Virus record (IMG/VR): IMGVR_UViG_3300023202_000053
Coordinates: 1-39,148 of that record
DNA length: 39,148 bases
Origin: a virus
Direction: 5' to 3' (one strand)
The notes under the pieces were generated by a model. The model saw only the letters and a program-made list of their open reading frames with translations, did no database searches and had not been told where the DNA came from. Position numbers and translations under genes: made by a program. Of the stretch, positions 6,155 through 13,513 are shown one piece after another; within the stretch, counting starts at the first letter, position 1; each line of letters starts with the position of its first letter.

Positions 6155-6430
6155 TCAGGCTGAGACGCGAGCGGCCCCCTTGTCAGCAGTTTCTGACTCG
6201 GGTTGAGCGGGTGGCGTCTTGGTGGGCTTGGCTGCCAGGGGCAGAAGATCGTTCGGGGTGATCTCCAGCAGCTCGCAGATACGCACTAAGGTATCGTAAT
6301 TCGGCTCGGATTCGCCGCGCTCATATTTGCGGTATGTATGAGCGTCGAGATTCAGCACGCCAGCAAACCGGGCTGCTGTCTCGTATTTCGCTTCACGCGC
6401 CGTCCTGAGACGATCGGCAAAAGTTTTCAT
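6155..6430 (-). CDS. HTH (XRE/Cro-CI type) repressor, 91 aa
   Basis: Likely immunity repressor of the phage. Residues 4-62 form a standard XRE helix-turn-helix: ADRLRTAREAKYETAARFAG, then a recognition helix region AHTYRKYERGESEPNYDTL and LVRICELLEITPNDLL. The C-terminal 25 residues are Pro/Lys-rich and disordered. There is no autoproteolytic LexA/CI peptidase domain, so induction must differ from lambda CI. Six 15-bp operators flank the gene. Start at 6430 has a weak GGA site; an in-frame ATG at 6472 abuts operator 6476-6490 and is an alternative. With no second HTH gene alongside, it could act as both CI and Cro. Confidence 0.85.
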   Translation of the reverse strand: MKTFADRLRTAREAKYETAARFAGVLNLDAHTYRKYERGESEPNYDTLVRICELLEITPNDLLPLAAKPTKTPPAQPESETADKGAARVSA

Positions 6431-6475
6431 GATCCGAGTGTATCGGCTGGTGTTGGGTCGGCGCTGGGTCATGGG

Positions 6476-6573
6476 GTAATTATTCGTTACCCCGCGACCC
6501 GAACGCACGTGATGATTTGTTACCAGCATATCGGGTTGACATAAAGGGCGCAAGACGCGTAACGTCAAGTTAC
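6476..6573. promoter_or_regulatory. Right operator group, three 15-bp sites
   Basis: Sites at 6476-6490 (GTAATTATTCGTTAC, flanked by GGG and CCC for an extended palindrome), 6509-6523 (GTGATGATTTGTTAC, one half-site mismatch) and 6559-6573 (GTAACGTCAAGTTAC). The first lies just upstream of the repressor gene and probably gives autoregulation; the last overlaps the -10 of the rightward promoter. Confidence 0.8.
6536..6565 (+). promoter_or_regulatory. Rightward early promoter (PR-like)
   Basis: TTGACA at 6536-6541, an 18-base spacer and TAACGT at 6560-6565. The -10 is weak by consensus and sits inside operator 6559-6573. The arrangement mirrors the leftward promoter exactly. The first gene follows at 6619 behind GGAG. 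Confidence 0.6.
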
Positions 6574-6618
6574 GTTATAGATTCCGCAAAAATCCCCAAC
6601 CATCGCAGCGGAGTAAGC

Positions 6619-7386
6619 ATGAGCGCGTTGCCTGCCGAGGTCGAAAGCGTCGACACGCTGCCGTCACTCATAGACCGCGCAGCGTCTGCGCTGATGAACG
6701 CGCGCACCGCCGCCGAGGTGCTGGAAGCGCGCGAACTGGCTGGCCAAGCCTACGACCAGGCAAAGCGGCTAGCCCGGCTAGCGCGAGCCAAGGGCGCTCA
6801 TGATGAACTGCTGGCGAGGGTGCACCGGGCGCAAGCTGACGCACTGGAGATCGAGGCCGCGGCCAAGCGGCGGCTGGCGGATGAATATGACGCGGCGCAG
6901 GCGCGGGGAGAAGTTGTTGGACACGGTGGCGACAGGAGCAAGGTCGAAAATTCCGACCTTGCTACGACCGCTCAACTTGGCCTGACGAAACAGGACATCC
7001 ACGAATCGCGCCGTCTGCGCGACGCCGAGAAGGCGGACCCCGGCGTCACCAAACGCATTCTGAATGAGCGGATCGACGCTGGTGAAGAGCCGAGCAAGGC
7101 CGCGTTGCGCAAGGGAATCGTCGCGGCATCAACTCAAGCGCTGCGCGGTGGCTCTGGCGCCGGAACCAGCCGCAAGAACCCTATGCACCGTCCAGACCCT
7201 CAGTCCGATGTGTCGACGCTCGTTGTCGGATCGTGCCGCCGCCTTCTGGATGGCGCGAAAGACTATGCGCCGGAATTCATCATCGGCGGCTTCCATGATG
7301 ACGGGGATCGTGCGCGGGCGCTGGCGGTGATGGCTGAGTGCCGAGACCTTCTTACCGATATTTTGGAGACAGCTAATGTTGAATGA
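6619..7386 (+). CDS. Phage early protein, 255 aa, helical (possible DNA-binding)
   Basis: First gene of the rightward operon. ATG 6619 is used because GGAG precedes it by seven bases; upstream in-frame codons lie in the promoter. The protein is strongly helical and alanine-rich for residues 10-100 (YDQAKRLARLARAKGAHDEL), then has a GGDRSKVENSDL linker and a segment LTKQDIHESRRLRDAEKADP with a helix-turn-helix feel, followed by basic residues. As I recall, proteins with this C-terminal pattern occur in many proteobacterial phages as hypothetical or ParB-like proteins. Its place right after PR suggests a regulator or replication factor; neither is shown. Confidence 0.7.
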   Translation: MSALPAEVESVDTLPSLIDRAASALMNARTAAEVLEARELAGQAYDQAKRLARLARAKGAHDELLARVHRAQADALEIEAAAKRRLADEYDAAQARGEVVGHGGDRSKVENSDLATTAQLGLTKQDIHESRRLRDAEKADPGVTKRILNERIDAGEEPSKAALRKGIVAASTQALRGGSGAGTSRKNPMHRPDPQSDVSTLVVGSCRRLLDGAKDYAPEFIIGGFHDDGDRARALAVMAECRDLLTDILETANVE

Positions 7387-7819
7387 ACAACTGAAAGTAG
7401 TGAATGAGGCAATCTTACAGGCAGCCACGCGCGTCGGTAACAGTGCACCGAAGGTGGCTGATGAAATCCTTGAGAGCGTGTTCCCTCAAACTTGTTGCGC
7501 CGCCCGCGAAGAGGGTGGGTTTCAGATTTTGCGGCGCGGATTCATCGGTCACGTCTCGAAAATTCTCAAGCAATCATACCCTGGCGAAAACAAGCAGCGG
7601 GATTTTGCGTCAATTGACCCGAAGTTCGCGCCTTATGTCGAGAAACTCAAGAGTGCAGCCTACTATGTTGAAGGCGCGCAGGAGTATGTCAGCGTCGCTG
7701 ATCTGGTGGTGGAGCCGGACCTTCTTAATGATGCGCGTCATCACATGCGAAGGAAGGGCGAGGAATGCTTGGCCGAAGCTGAGCGCCTCGACAATCTCTA
7801 CTACGCGGTGACGTCGTAA
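7376..7819 (+). CDS. Hypothetical protein, 147 aa
   Basis: Starts at ATG 7376 behind GGAG and overlaps the preceding gene by 11 bases. The protein is soluble and helical, with FPQTCCAAREEGGFQILRRG near residues 36-56 and a C-terminal helical region (HMRRKGEECLAEAERLDNLY). Its codon use is a little more AT-rich than in neighbouring genes. No family recognised; it belongs to the rightward early transcript. Confidence 0.65.
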   Translation: MLNEQLKVVNEAILQAATRVGNSAPKVADEILESVFPQTCCAAREEGGFQILRRGFIGHVSKILKQSYPGENKQRDFASIDPKFAPYVEKLKSAAYYVEGAQEYVSVADLVVEPDLLNDARHHMRRKGEECLAEAERLDNLYYAVTS

Positions 7820-7843
7820 CCCCCACCCCAAAGGAGCACCCCG

Positions 7844-8098
7844 ATGCCCCATCATGACGACCGATCCCGGCCGCCGCTGTACCCAAGCCGCAACGGCTTC
7901 CAGGTCCTGCGCGCACCGAAAACCTACGAGGCCGCGAACGAGAACGCGCCGGAAGATGCGGACGCCCCGTCGCCACGGCGCAAGCGTCTCGTCGCCTTCG
8001 CTGAAATGACCATCGACATTGCCGGGCTGGTGATCCTGACCGGCGTCTTCCTGGGCGGCTGCGTGCTGTTCGTGCGCGCCATTGCTGCCCTCGCCTGA
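7844..8098 (+). CDS. Small membrane-anchored protein, 84 aa
   Basis: AAAGGAG lies seven bases before the ATG. The first 50 residues are polar and Pro-rich (PPLYPSRNGFQVLRAPKTYE, then EDADAPSPRRKR); residues 55-83 form one C-terminal membrane span (AGLVILTGVFLGGCVLFVRA). A polar N-terminus with a C-terminal anchor suggests a cytoplasmic domain held at the membrane. Role unknown. Confidence 0.65.
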   Translation: MPHHDDRSRPPLYPSRNGFQVLRAPKTYEAANENAPEDADAPSPRRKRLVAFAEMTIDIAGLVILTGVFLGGCVLFVRAIAALA

Positions 8099-8101
8099 GC
8101 A

Positions 8102-8289
8102 CCCGCGACCACGGGACACTCCTGCGGCGGCTGACAGGCGTCGTCCGATAACCGCCAAGCGACAGGCGGGTAAGGGAAGAGGAGATGAAGTGCGGGCCGT
8201 GGTCGCGGGCCGCGCAAGCGGATGAGAGCATTGTTCCGCGAATTTCCTCGTCCAGTCAGCGGCCAGCCGGGGAGCCGTCAATCCCCGGC
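8102..8289 (+). ncRNA. Structured RNA element, copy A of a tandem pair
   Basis: CCCGCGACCACGG (8102-8114) pairs perfectly with CCGTGGTCGCGGG (8197-8209), closing an 82-base loop that itself folds: GGCGGC/GTCGTC (8126-8131 with 8140-8145) and ACCGCC with GGCGGGT (8151-8171). The right arm is preceded by GATGAAGTGCGGGC. The element ends with the hairpin GCCGGGG-N10-CCCCGGC, which is part of a 33-bp repeat shared with copy B. G-U pairs in the inner stem only work on the plus strand, which indicates the RNA strand. No ORF of convincing composition lies here. It could be a small RNA, a long leader of the gcrA gene or, at DNA level, a replication origin. Confidence 0.65.
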
Positions 8290-8508
8290 AGCAGTTTCAG
8301 GAATCTGCGGCTGTGTATGGAGGCGGCGGCTGCTGCCGTCGTGTGAGGAAGCGCTCGGCGACGCGGGCGTGCAAGCGAAGAAGGGATGAAGCGCGGGCGC
8401 AGCCGCAGGTGTGCCGGAGTCGGCGCCGGATGGCAACGGCACGGTGCTCGTAACCCCGCCAATCCTTTCAAGCAGCAGCGGCCAGCCGGGGAGCCGTCAA
8501 TCCCCGGC
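8257..8508. repeat. 33-bp direct repeat with internal hairpin, copies 8257-8289 and 8476-8508
   Basis: Both copies are identical over 33 bases. Each contains the perfect inverted repeat GCCGGGG and CCCCGGC around a ten-base loop. Neither is followed by a T-run, so they are not standard terminators. They form the 3' ends of the two tandem structured elements. Confidence 0.9.
8304..8508 (+). ncRNA. Structured RNA element, copy B of a tandem pair
   Basis: The outer stem is again 13 pairs but of different sequence: TCTGCGGCTGTGT (8304-8316) with GCGCAGCCGCAGG (8397-8409), including three U-G pairs valid only on the plus strand. The loop is 80 bases (82 in copy A). Inside lies GGCGGC/GCCGTC (8322-8327 with 8335-8340), a counterpart of copy A's first inner hairpin, and a short GCGC/GTGC stem. 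The motif GATGAAGCGCGGGC before the right arm and the terminal 33-base hairpin block are shared with copy A. Same fold with changed sequence is the signature of a selected RNA structure. Confidence 0.65.
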
Positions 8509-8540
8509 GCTCATCAGCGCCAGACACAAGGGGCCGCGCA

Positions 8541-8978
8541 ATGCAATCACCATGGACAGAAGCCGAAATCCAGACGCTGCAAAAGATGTATCGCGATGGC
8601 GCCAGCTTTTCCGCAATCGCCGATCAGGTCGGTCGAAGCCGGGTTGCGGTTGCCGGGCGCGCGCGCCGGCTTGGGCTAGCACGCACTGGCGGAACCCAAA
8701 AACATGCCAACAACTCGGCAAAAAGGCAGGCCAAGAAGCGGTGGCACCTGAATCCGCGTCCCGAGGACTGTTTGCCGCCTCGATTGCCGGTCCAGACGGA
8801 ACCAGCGCCAGATGGCCTTGTCGGGCTGCTGGATCTCACGGCGACATCGTGCCGATGGCCATTTGGTGAACCAGGCGCGCCGGATTTCGGCTTCTGCGGC
8901 AAGCGCAAGCACGAGCTCGGCCTGCCCTATTGCAGCAAACATATGGCACGCGCTTGCAGCAAGCACCCGAAGCTGTGA
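8541..8978 (+). CDS. gcrA: GcrA-family cell-cycle regulator homologue
   Basis: GcrA is an alphaproteobacterial transcription factor that binds the housekeeping sigma factor region of RNA polymerase and activates promoters carrying GANTC sites methylated by CcrM. This 145-residue protein has the N-terminal DNA-binding helix-turn-helix (WTEAEIQTLQKMYRDGASFS to VAVAGRARRLGL, residues 5-46), a variable linker, and the C-terminal polymerase-contact signature LLDLTATSCRWPFGEPG followed by FCG and LPYCSKH (residues about 95-133). All hallmark parts are present, so it is probably active. AAGGGG precedes the ATG. In a phage early operon it may redirect transcription or tie phage growth to the host cell cycle. 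Confidence 0.9.
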   Translation: MQSPWTEAEIQTLQKMYRDGASFSAIADQVGRSRVAVAGRARRLGLARTGGTQKHANNSAKRQAKKRWHLNPRPEDCLPPRLPVQTEPAPDGLVGLLDLTATSCRWPFGEPGAPDFGFCGKRKHELGLPYCSKHMARACSKHPKL

Positions 8979-9009
8979 CGAGCAGCACGTCTGGCTGAAG
9001 GGATGCACC

Positions 9010-11658
9010 ATGCCACCACGCCGCGACATCAAGGCGGAAATCGCCGGGCGGGAAACCGAAATCCTCACCGCGCTCGGCATTCCGTGGCCGCCTCCCGGCC
9101 GTCAGCGGCATATCAACTGCCCCTTTCCCGATCACGACGACAAGCACCCTTCATGGCGTTGGGATGACCGCGAGACGCGGTGGCACTGCACATGCGGATC
9201 AGGCGACGTTCTGGATGCCGCGCAGCGGATGGGAAAGGCATCGGACTTTCCCGGCGCAGCCGATTATGCGCGGGATGTGTGCGGGCTGGAAAAGACGTCG
9301 AAAGCCTATACCAACGGTCACGCACCATCCGAGCATGGCAACGCAGCGCGCGCCGTCTGGCAGCCGATTCACCCCGTCCCCGCTGATGCCCCCAAGCCAG
9401 ACCTGAAGCATTACAAGCACGGCAAACCAGCAAGCGTCTGGGAATATCTGGACGCGCAAGGAAAGCTGCTCGGGATCGTATGCCGGTTCGATCTGCCGGA
9501 CGGCAGCAAGGAGATCGTCCCGCTCAGCTATTGCGCGCATACCGGCAACGGCAAGCGCGCATGGCGATGGCTGTCCTTCGCCAAGCCGCGCCCGCTCTAT
9601 GGCCTCGATCTGCTCGCGGAACGCCCGGAGGCACCCGTACTTCTTGTGGAGGGCGAGAAGACGGCGGATGCAGCCGAGCCGATTGCGCCAGATTACATCA
9701 CGGTGACGTGGCCGGGCGGAACCGGGGCCGTTGGCATGGTCGACTGGGAGCCGCTGCGCGGGCGCGACGTCGTGCTCTGGCCGGATCACGACCTGCATGT
9801 CTACCCGGACAGCCATTCCCGCGCGGGCGAACAGAAGCCGCTGCACGAGCAGCCCGGCCTCAAGGCGATGCACAGGATTGCGCAGGCGCTCGATCGCCTC
9901 GCGGCGTCTGTTCGCATCGTCGATACATACAGCACACAAACAGACTTTCCCGATGGCTGGGACCTGGCCGATGCGTTGCCGGAGGGAATCACCCGCGCCG
10001 ATCTGAGGCGGATGATCGTCGAGGCAAAAGCGCCGGACGAATTGCCGCCGGAAAGCGCGCCAGAACACGCCCAGCCAGAAAGGGCGGCGCCGCCCGCCTC
10101 AGACGATGACGGCAAGCCCGTGGTGCGGATCTATGGCGGCGCATTGTCGGAAGCCGCATCAGAAGCCGAAAAGCACCTGATCGACGCCGGCGCGCATCTC
10201 TATCAGCGCGGCGACAAGCTCGTGCGCCCTGTTCTGTCAACTCTGAAGGATGCGCGCAAGCAGGACACCAGATCAGCCAGCCTTGCGAGTGTCGAGACGA
10301 CTTATCTGCGCGACCTGCTGTGCAGGCACATGCGCTGGGAGCGGTTTGCCCGGCGCGAGAAGGAGTGGATCGGCATAGACCCGCCGCGCGAAGTTGCCGA
10401 GACCATCATTGCGCGAGGCAGCGAGCTCGGCTTCAGGCCGGTCACTGGCGTGATCATGACGCCGACGCTGCGCCCGGACGGCTCGGTCCTGTCGCAAGCT
10501 GGCTATGACGACGCCACGGGGCTTCTGGTCATTGACCCGCTGCATCTGCCGGACATGCCGCAACGTCCCAGCTTCGACCAGGCCTATGAAGCGCTGAACG
10601 AGCTCGATGGGCTGCTCGACGAATTTCCGTTCGTCTCTGAAGCGGCTCGCACGGTGGCGCTCTCGATGATCCTGACATCCGTGACGCGCGGCGCATATCC
10701 CGCTGTTCCCATGCATGCGGTGCGCGCGCCCGCGGCCGGGACCGGCAAGTCATTCCTCGTCGATCTCGTCTCCGTAATCGCCACGGGCGAGCTATGCCCG
10801 GTGCTGTCCGGCTCGCCGAAGCCCGAAGAAATGGAAAAGCGCCTCGGCGCAGCAGCCATCGCGGGCTATCCGATCGTGAGCCTCGATAACGTCAATGCCG
10901 ATCTCGGCGGCGATTTCTTATGCCAGATGATCGAGCGCCCGATGGTCGCGCCGCGCCTGCTCGGCAAATCCGAATTGGTGAAGGTCCCGAACACTTCGAC
11001 GTTGTTCGCTACCGGCAACAACATGCGCTTCGTCGGCGACATGACGCGCCGTGTGCTGATCTGCGATCTAGACCGCCAGGAAGAGCGCCCGGAACAGCAC
11101 CAGTTCGCCAAGCGCCCGCTGGACGCCGTTCGCGCCAATCGCGGCAAATACATCGCCGCCGCCCTCACCGTCGTCAGCGCCTATCTGTCCACGCACAGAC
11201 CTGCAAGCAAACCGCTGCTGGCGTCGTTCGAGGACTGGTCGCGCACCGTCCGTGAAGCGCTGCTCTGGCTGGGCCGCGAGGATCCTGTCAGCACGATTGA
11301 AGCCGCCCGATCCGACGATCCGGAACGCGAGGCGCTGGCGATCATGATCACGGCCTGGGCCGAGGTGTTTGGCACCGGCGCGAACACCGCTGCACCCGTT
11401 TCCGAGGCGATTTCGAAGAGCCAGGAGCGCGAATTTTCCTACGACGATATCGGGCGAGTTTCTGGAGAAACGCAAAAACTCAAAAACTCGCATTTGCATG
11501 AAGCGCTGATGCAGGTTTCGCCGCGCGGCCAGCCAAATTCCCGTTCACTGGGCTGGTGGCTGAAACGGAACGAGGGAAAAATCGTTTACGGTCAATATTT
11601 TAGGTCCGTCTTTGATGGGCATTTGGGAGCTAGAAGATGGTATGTCGAGAAAACCTGA
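9010..11658 (+). CDS. Primase-helicase, 882 aa
   Basis: Replication protein combining primase and helicase functions. Start at ATG 9010, behind AAGGGA; the frame is open further upstream but that part is a shadow of gcrA. Residues about 32-75 are a zinc-binding primase module (INCPFPDHDDKHPS, then WHCTCGSGD). A Toprim-like domain follows near 208-265 (VLLVEGEKTADAAE, then VLWPDHD). The C-terminal half is a P-loop ATPase with Walker A AAGTGKSF near residue 577, a SLDNVNADLGGDF segment and TLFATGNNMRFVGDMTRRVL, as in phage and plasmid superfamily 3 or D5-like helicases. No separate DNA polymerase gene is seen, so the phage probably uses host polymerase III. Confidence 0.9.
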   Translation: MPPRRDIKAEIAGRETEILTALGIPWPPPGRQRHINCPFPDHDDKHPSWRWDDRETRWHCTCGSGDVLDAAQRMGKASDFPGAADYARDVCGLEKTSKAYTNGHAPSEHGNAARAVWQPIHPVPADAPKPDLKHYKHGKPASVWEYLDAQGKLLGIVCRFDLPDGSKEIVPLSYCAHTGNGKRAWRWLSFAKPRPLYGLDLLAERPEAPVLLVEGEKTADAAEPIAPDYITVTWPGGTGAVGMVDWEPLRGRDVVLWPDHDLHVYPDSHSRAGEQKPLHEQPGLKAMHRIAQALDRLAASVRIVDTYSTQTDFPDGWDLADALPEGITRADLRRMIVEAKAPDELPPESAPEHAQPERAAPPASDDDGKPVVRIYGGALSEAASEAEKHLIDAGAHLYQRGDKLVRPVLSTLKDARKQDTRSASLASVETTYLRDLLCRHMRWERFARREKEWIGIDPPREVAETIIARGSELGFRPVTGVIMTPTLRPDGSVLSQAGYDDATGLLVIDPLHLPDMPQRPSFDQAYEALNELDGLLDEFPFVSEAARTVALSMILTSVTRGAYPAVPMHAVRAPAAGTGKSFLVDLVSVIATGELCPVLSGSPKPEEMEKRLGAAAIAGYPIVSLDNVNADLGGDFLCQMIERPMVAPRLLGKSELVKVPNTSTLFATGNNMRFVGDMTRRVLICDLDRQEERPEQHQFAKRPLDAVRANRGKYIAAALTVVSAYLSTHRPASKPLLASFEDWSRTVREALLWLGREDPVSTIEAARSDDPEREALAIMITAWAEVFGTGANTAAPVSEAISKSQEREFSYDDIGRVSGETQKLKNSHLHEALMQVSPRGQPNSRSLGWWLKRNEGKIVYGQYFRSVFDGHLGARRWYVEKT

Positions 11659-11822
11659 TCCTGCGGGTTGTGAGGGTTATGCGGATTTCTCTCTATAACG
11701 CGCGGGAGAAATGGCAGATAGGGAGTTTTAGAGGGATAGAAAAAAACGCGCATGTGCCACATGCCCTAAAGGGAGTGGTGAAATATCCGCGAAGCCCGCG
11801 ATACCCGCGGGGCCGCAAATGA
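11637..11822 (+). CDS. Doubtful small ORF, 61 aa
   Basis: The frame starts inside the end of the primase gene behind GGGAG and ends with a stop overlapping the next ATG (ATGA), which is the pattern of a coupled gene. However, the sequence is AT-richer and the product is an unstructured basic peptide (RSPRYPRGRK end). It may only be a spacer between the primase and the docking-domain gene. Confidence 0.3.
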   Translation: MVCRENLILRVVRVMRISLYNAREKWQIGSFRGIEKNAHVPHALKGVVKYPRSPRYPRGRK

Positions 11823-12124
11823 CCGCCCCAGCCCCTCAAATCCGCCCGGTCCTGATCAAGCTCGATTGCCTCGGCATTCGCCTGCGAAGCGACGGCGACA
11901 AGCTGAAGGCGCGGCCAGCCGTCAAGATCACCGACGACGTCGCCGGCCTGATCCGCGAGCACCGCGACGCGCTGCTGGAGCACATCCGCTGGTGCGAGCA
12001 GAACGGCGTCGAAATCTACAACTCCGCGCTGAAGCGATGGCCGAGCGGCGCAAGTGGCGATTCGGCGAAATCCGGGGGCGAGCGCCCGTTCGATGACGAT
12101 ATCAGCGATGTGGGGGCAGCATGA
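11819..12124 (+). CDS. TubC N-terminal docking-domain-like protein, 101 aa
   Basis: Residues 10-60 (LIKLDCLGIRLRSDGDKLKA, then VKITDDVAGLIREHRDALLE) match the pattern of the TubC N-terminal docking domain: a short strand pair followed by a LxxxLRxHKxxLL-type helix. In polyketide and non-ribosomal peptide synthases this domain links subunits; as I recall, stand-alone versions occur next to phage primases. The tail after residue 75 is acidic and disordered. It overlaps both neighbours by four bases. It probably mediates protein-protein contact in replication, but no partner is known. Confidence 0.65.
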   Translation: MTAPAPQIRPVLIKLDCLGIRLRSDGDKLKARPAVKITDDVAGLIREHRDALLEHIRWCEQNGVEIYNSALKRWPSGASGDSAKSGGERPFDDDISDVGAA

Positions 12125-12588
12125 CCGAAGAGCAGCTTCGTAAGGCATGGGCGGAAAGCCTCGGAAAGCAGTCGCGCATCGAAGCGCCGGAAAGCAGCCC
12201 TGAGCCGGAACCAGAACCGCAACCCGATCTCACCGACCGCGAGCGCGCCAGGTGGGCCGCTGTCGAATTCCAGATGCGCGAGGTCATGTCGGGGATCGAC
12301 GCCGCATGGAGCCGTCATGAGCGTGCGGTGCATGCTGCTGCTGCTGCGCGATTGCCGCGTCATCAGCGCGCCAAGTCCGGGCGGCCGCCGGAAAAGTTTG
12401 ATCGCGCCATTGCCGAGATGCGCCGCCGTCCGAATGCATCGCTGCGCGAAGTCGCAAAGGCAACCGGCGTGTCTTACAACACCGTGAAAAAGGCGCGGAA
12501 GGTAATGCGAGATCAGGCGCGAGCATCAGAGGGGTTTACAACCGCGAGGGGTTCTGGCAATGTCAGCACAAATCGAGAATGTGTCTAG
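12121..12588 (+). CDS. HTH DNA-binding protein, 155 aa
   Basis: The C-terminal half contains a helix-turn-helix (FDRAIAEMRRRPNASLREVA followed by KATGVSYNTVKKARKVMRDQ) of the type seen in AsnC/resolvase-like HTH proteins. The N-terminal half is acidic and Pro/Glu-rich (EPEPEPQPDLTDRERARW) and then helical. It lies between the primase region and the NusG paralogue, overlapping the latter by 29 bases. It may regulate the early-late switch. No exact family assignment. Confidence 0.65.
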   Translation: MTEEQLRKAWAESLGKQSRIEAPESSPEPEPEPQPDLTDRERARWAAVEFQMREVMSGIDAAWSRHERAVHAAAAARLPRHQRAKSGRPPEKFDRAIAEMRRRPNASLREVAKATGVSYNTVKKARKVMRDQARASEGFTTARGSGNVSTNRECV

Positions 12589-13186
12589 CGACCCGCGCCA
12601 GAGCTGCCCGGAAGGGATGTGCTCCGGGGTCCATACGGCGGCAAGCCCCAAAAGGGCCTCTGCGGCCGAATGGGAAAATGCACCCAAAAATTGGGTGGTG
12701 CTGCGGGTCTTGCCTCAAACCGAATTCCAGACCGCAACCGCGCTCAGGGCCAGCGGCTTCGCAGCGCTCGTGCCGTATGAACGGAAATTCCGGCGTTACG
12801 GTTCCCGGCGACGCCGTGTGCCGCGAGACTATCCGCTGTTCCCCCGCTATGTCTTCGCGGATATGCTCTCAGAGGCGAAATTAGCGTCGCTGACGGGGGT
12901 TTCCGGCGTGTCCGGTATACTGACAGCGGGCGGTAGAGTTTATCGCCTCAGCGGCCCGGAAATCGGCTGGATACGCAGCCTCGCCGAACGCTGCGATCAA
13001 ATCGAGGGCATCAACCTGCACACCGCATTGCAGCGCGGACAATGGGCGCGAATCGCCGAAGGCCCGCTTTCCGGGTTGCTTGGCTACGTCGATGCCATCA
13101 GGGGCCAGCGCGCATCCATGCTGCTCGAAATGCTCGGCGTCTGGCGCAGCGTCGATGTCCCCCTCGCCGATCTGGAGGCCGCGTGA
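12560..13186 (+). CDS. NusG-family transcription antitermination protein (paralogue)
   Basis: NusG-type factors bind the clamp of RNA polymerase and adjust pausing and termination. This 208-residue protein has an N-terminal extension of about 40 residues and then an NGN domain (NWVVLRVLPQTEFQTATALR, LVPYERKFRRYG, PRDYPLFPRYVFADM, residues about 43-150). A KOW-type domain follows (RGQWARIAEGPLSGLLGYVD, about 160-200). This is the layout of specialised NusG paralogues such as RfaH and LoaP. Sitting directly before the late genes, it is the best candidate for a functional counterpart of lambda Q or N, acting on the terminators and hairpins seen here. The exact target is not identifiable from sequence. 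Confidence 0.85.
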   Translation: MSAQIENVSSDPRQSCPEGMCSGVHTAASPKRASAAEWENAPKNWVVLRVLPQTEFQTATALRASGFAALVPYERKFRRYGSRRRRVPRDYPLFPRYVFADMLSEAKLASLTGVSGVSGILTAGGRVYRLSGPEIGWIRSLAERCDQIEGINLHTALQRGQWARIAEGPLSGLLGYVDAIRGQRASMLLEMLGVWRSVDVPLADLEAA

Positions 13187-13350
13187 TGCCACGTACCTAC
13201 GCCCTCGACAAGCGCCTCGCCGAAGAGGCCGCAGCGAAGCAGCGCAGCGAAGCGCCAGAGCCACAGAAACTCACTCGAAGCGAAATCGCCAGAAAGGCCG
13301 CCAAGGCCCGATGGCAGAACCGGAGAAAGCGTGATGAAGAAATATCCTGA
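13186..13350 (+). CDS. Small basic protein, 54 aa
   Basis: ATG overlaps the stop of the NusG paralogue by one base (TGATG). The product is a charged helix, basic at its C-terminus (SEIARKAAKARWQNRRKRDE), with no hydrophobic core. It may bind nucleic acid or be a short accessory to the preceding gene. Only coupling and codon use support it; function unknown. Confidence 0.55.
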   Translation: MPRTYALDKRLAEEAAAKQRSEAPEPQKLTRSEIARKAAKARWQNRRKRDEEIS

Positions 13351-13513
13351 ACACGATAGCCACAGTTCCTCGACGCAGGACAGCACCTACAAGGGCGACG
13401 GCTCGCCCGGCAAGCCGTATCGCTCCGGCGAGAACGTGCACAAGGGCGGCTCCGGATCGAAATCTTCCGGCAAGCAGGCTCCCGCCGCGCAGCCGAAGAA
13501 GGGGCCTTATTAA
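13334..13513 (+). CDS. Disordered small protein, 59 aa
   Basis: ATG 13334 (GTG 13331 is also possible) follows GGAG by eight bases and overlaps the previous gene by 17 bases. The product is Ser/Gly/Lys-rich with almost no hydrophobic residues (HDSHSSSTQDSTYKGDGSPG), so it should be unfolded. Small proteins of this kind are common just before phage terminase genes. Function unknown. Confidence 0.55.
   Translation: MKKYPEHDSHSSSTQDSTYKGDGSPGKPYRSGENVHKGGSGSKSSGKQAPAAQPKKGPY

Noticed and set aside
6580-6584. GANTC site near the rightward promoter as proof of GcrA control
   Set aside because: A single GATTC downstream of the likely start is expected by chance in a window this size and is not placed between -35 and -10.
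8102-8508. CRISPR array
   Set aside because: Only two 33-bp copies, about 186 bases apart, embedded in larger structured units; no regular spacers and no cas genes.
8257-8508. Standard intrinsic terminators
   Set aside because: The GC hairpins lack a following T-run.
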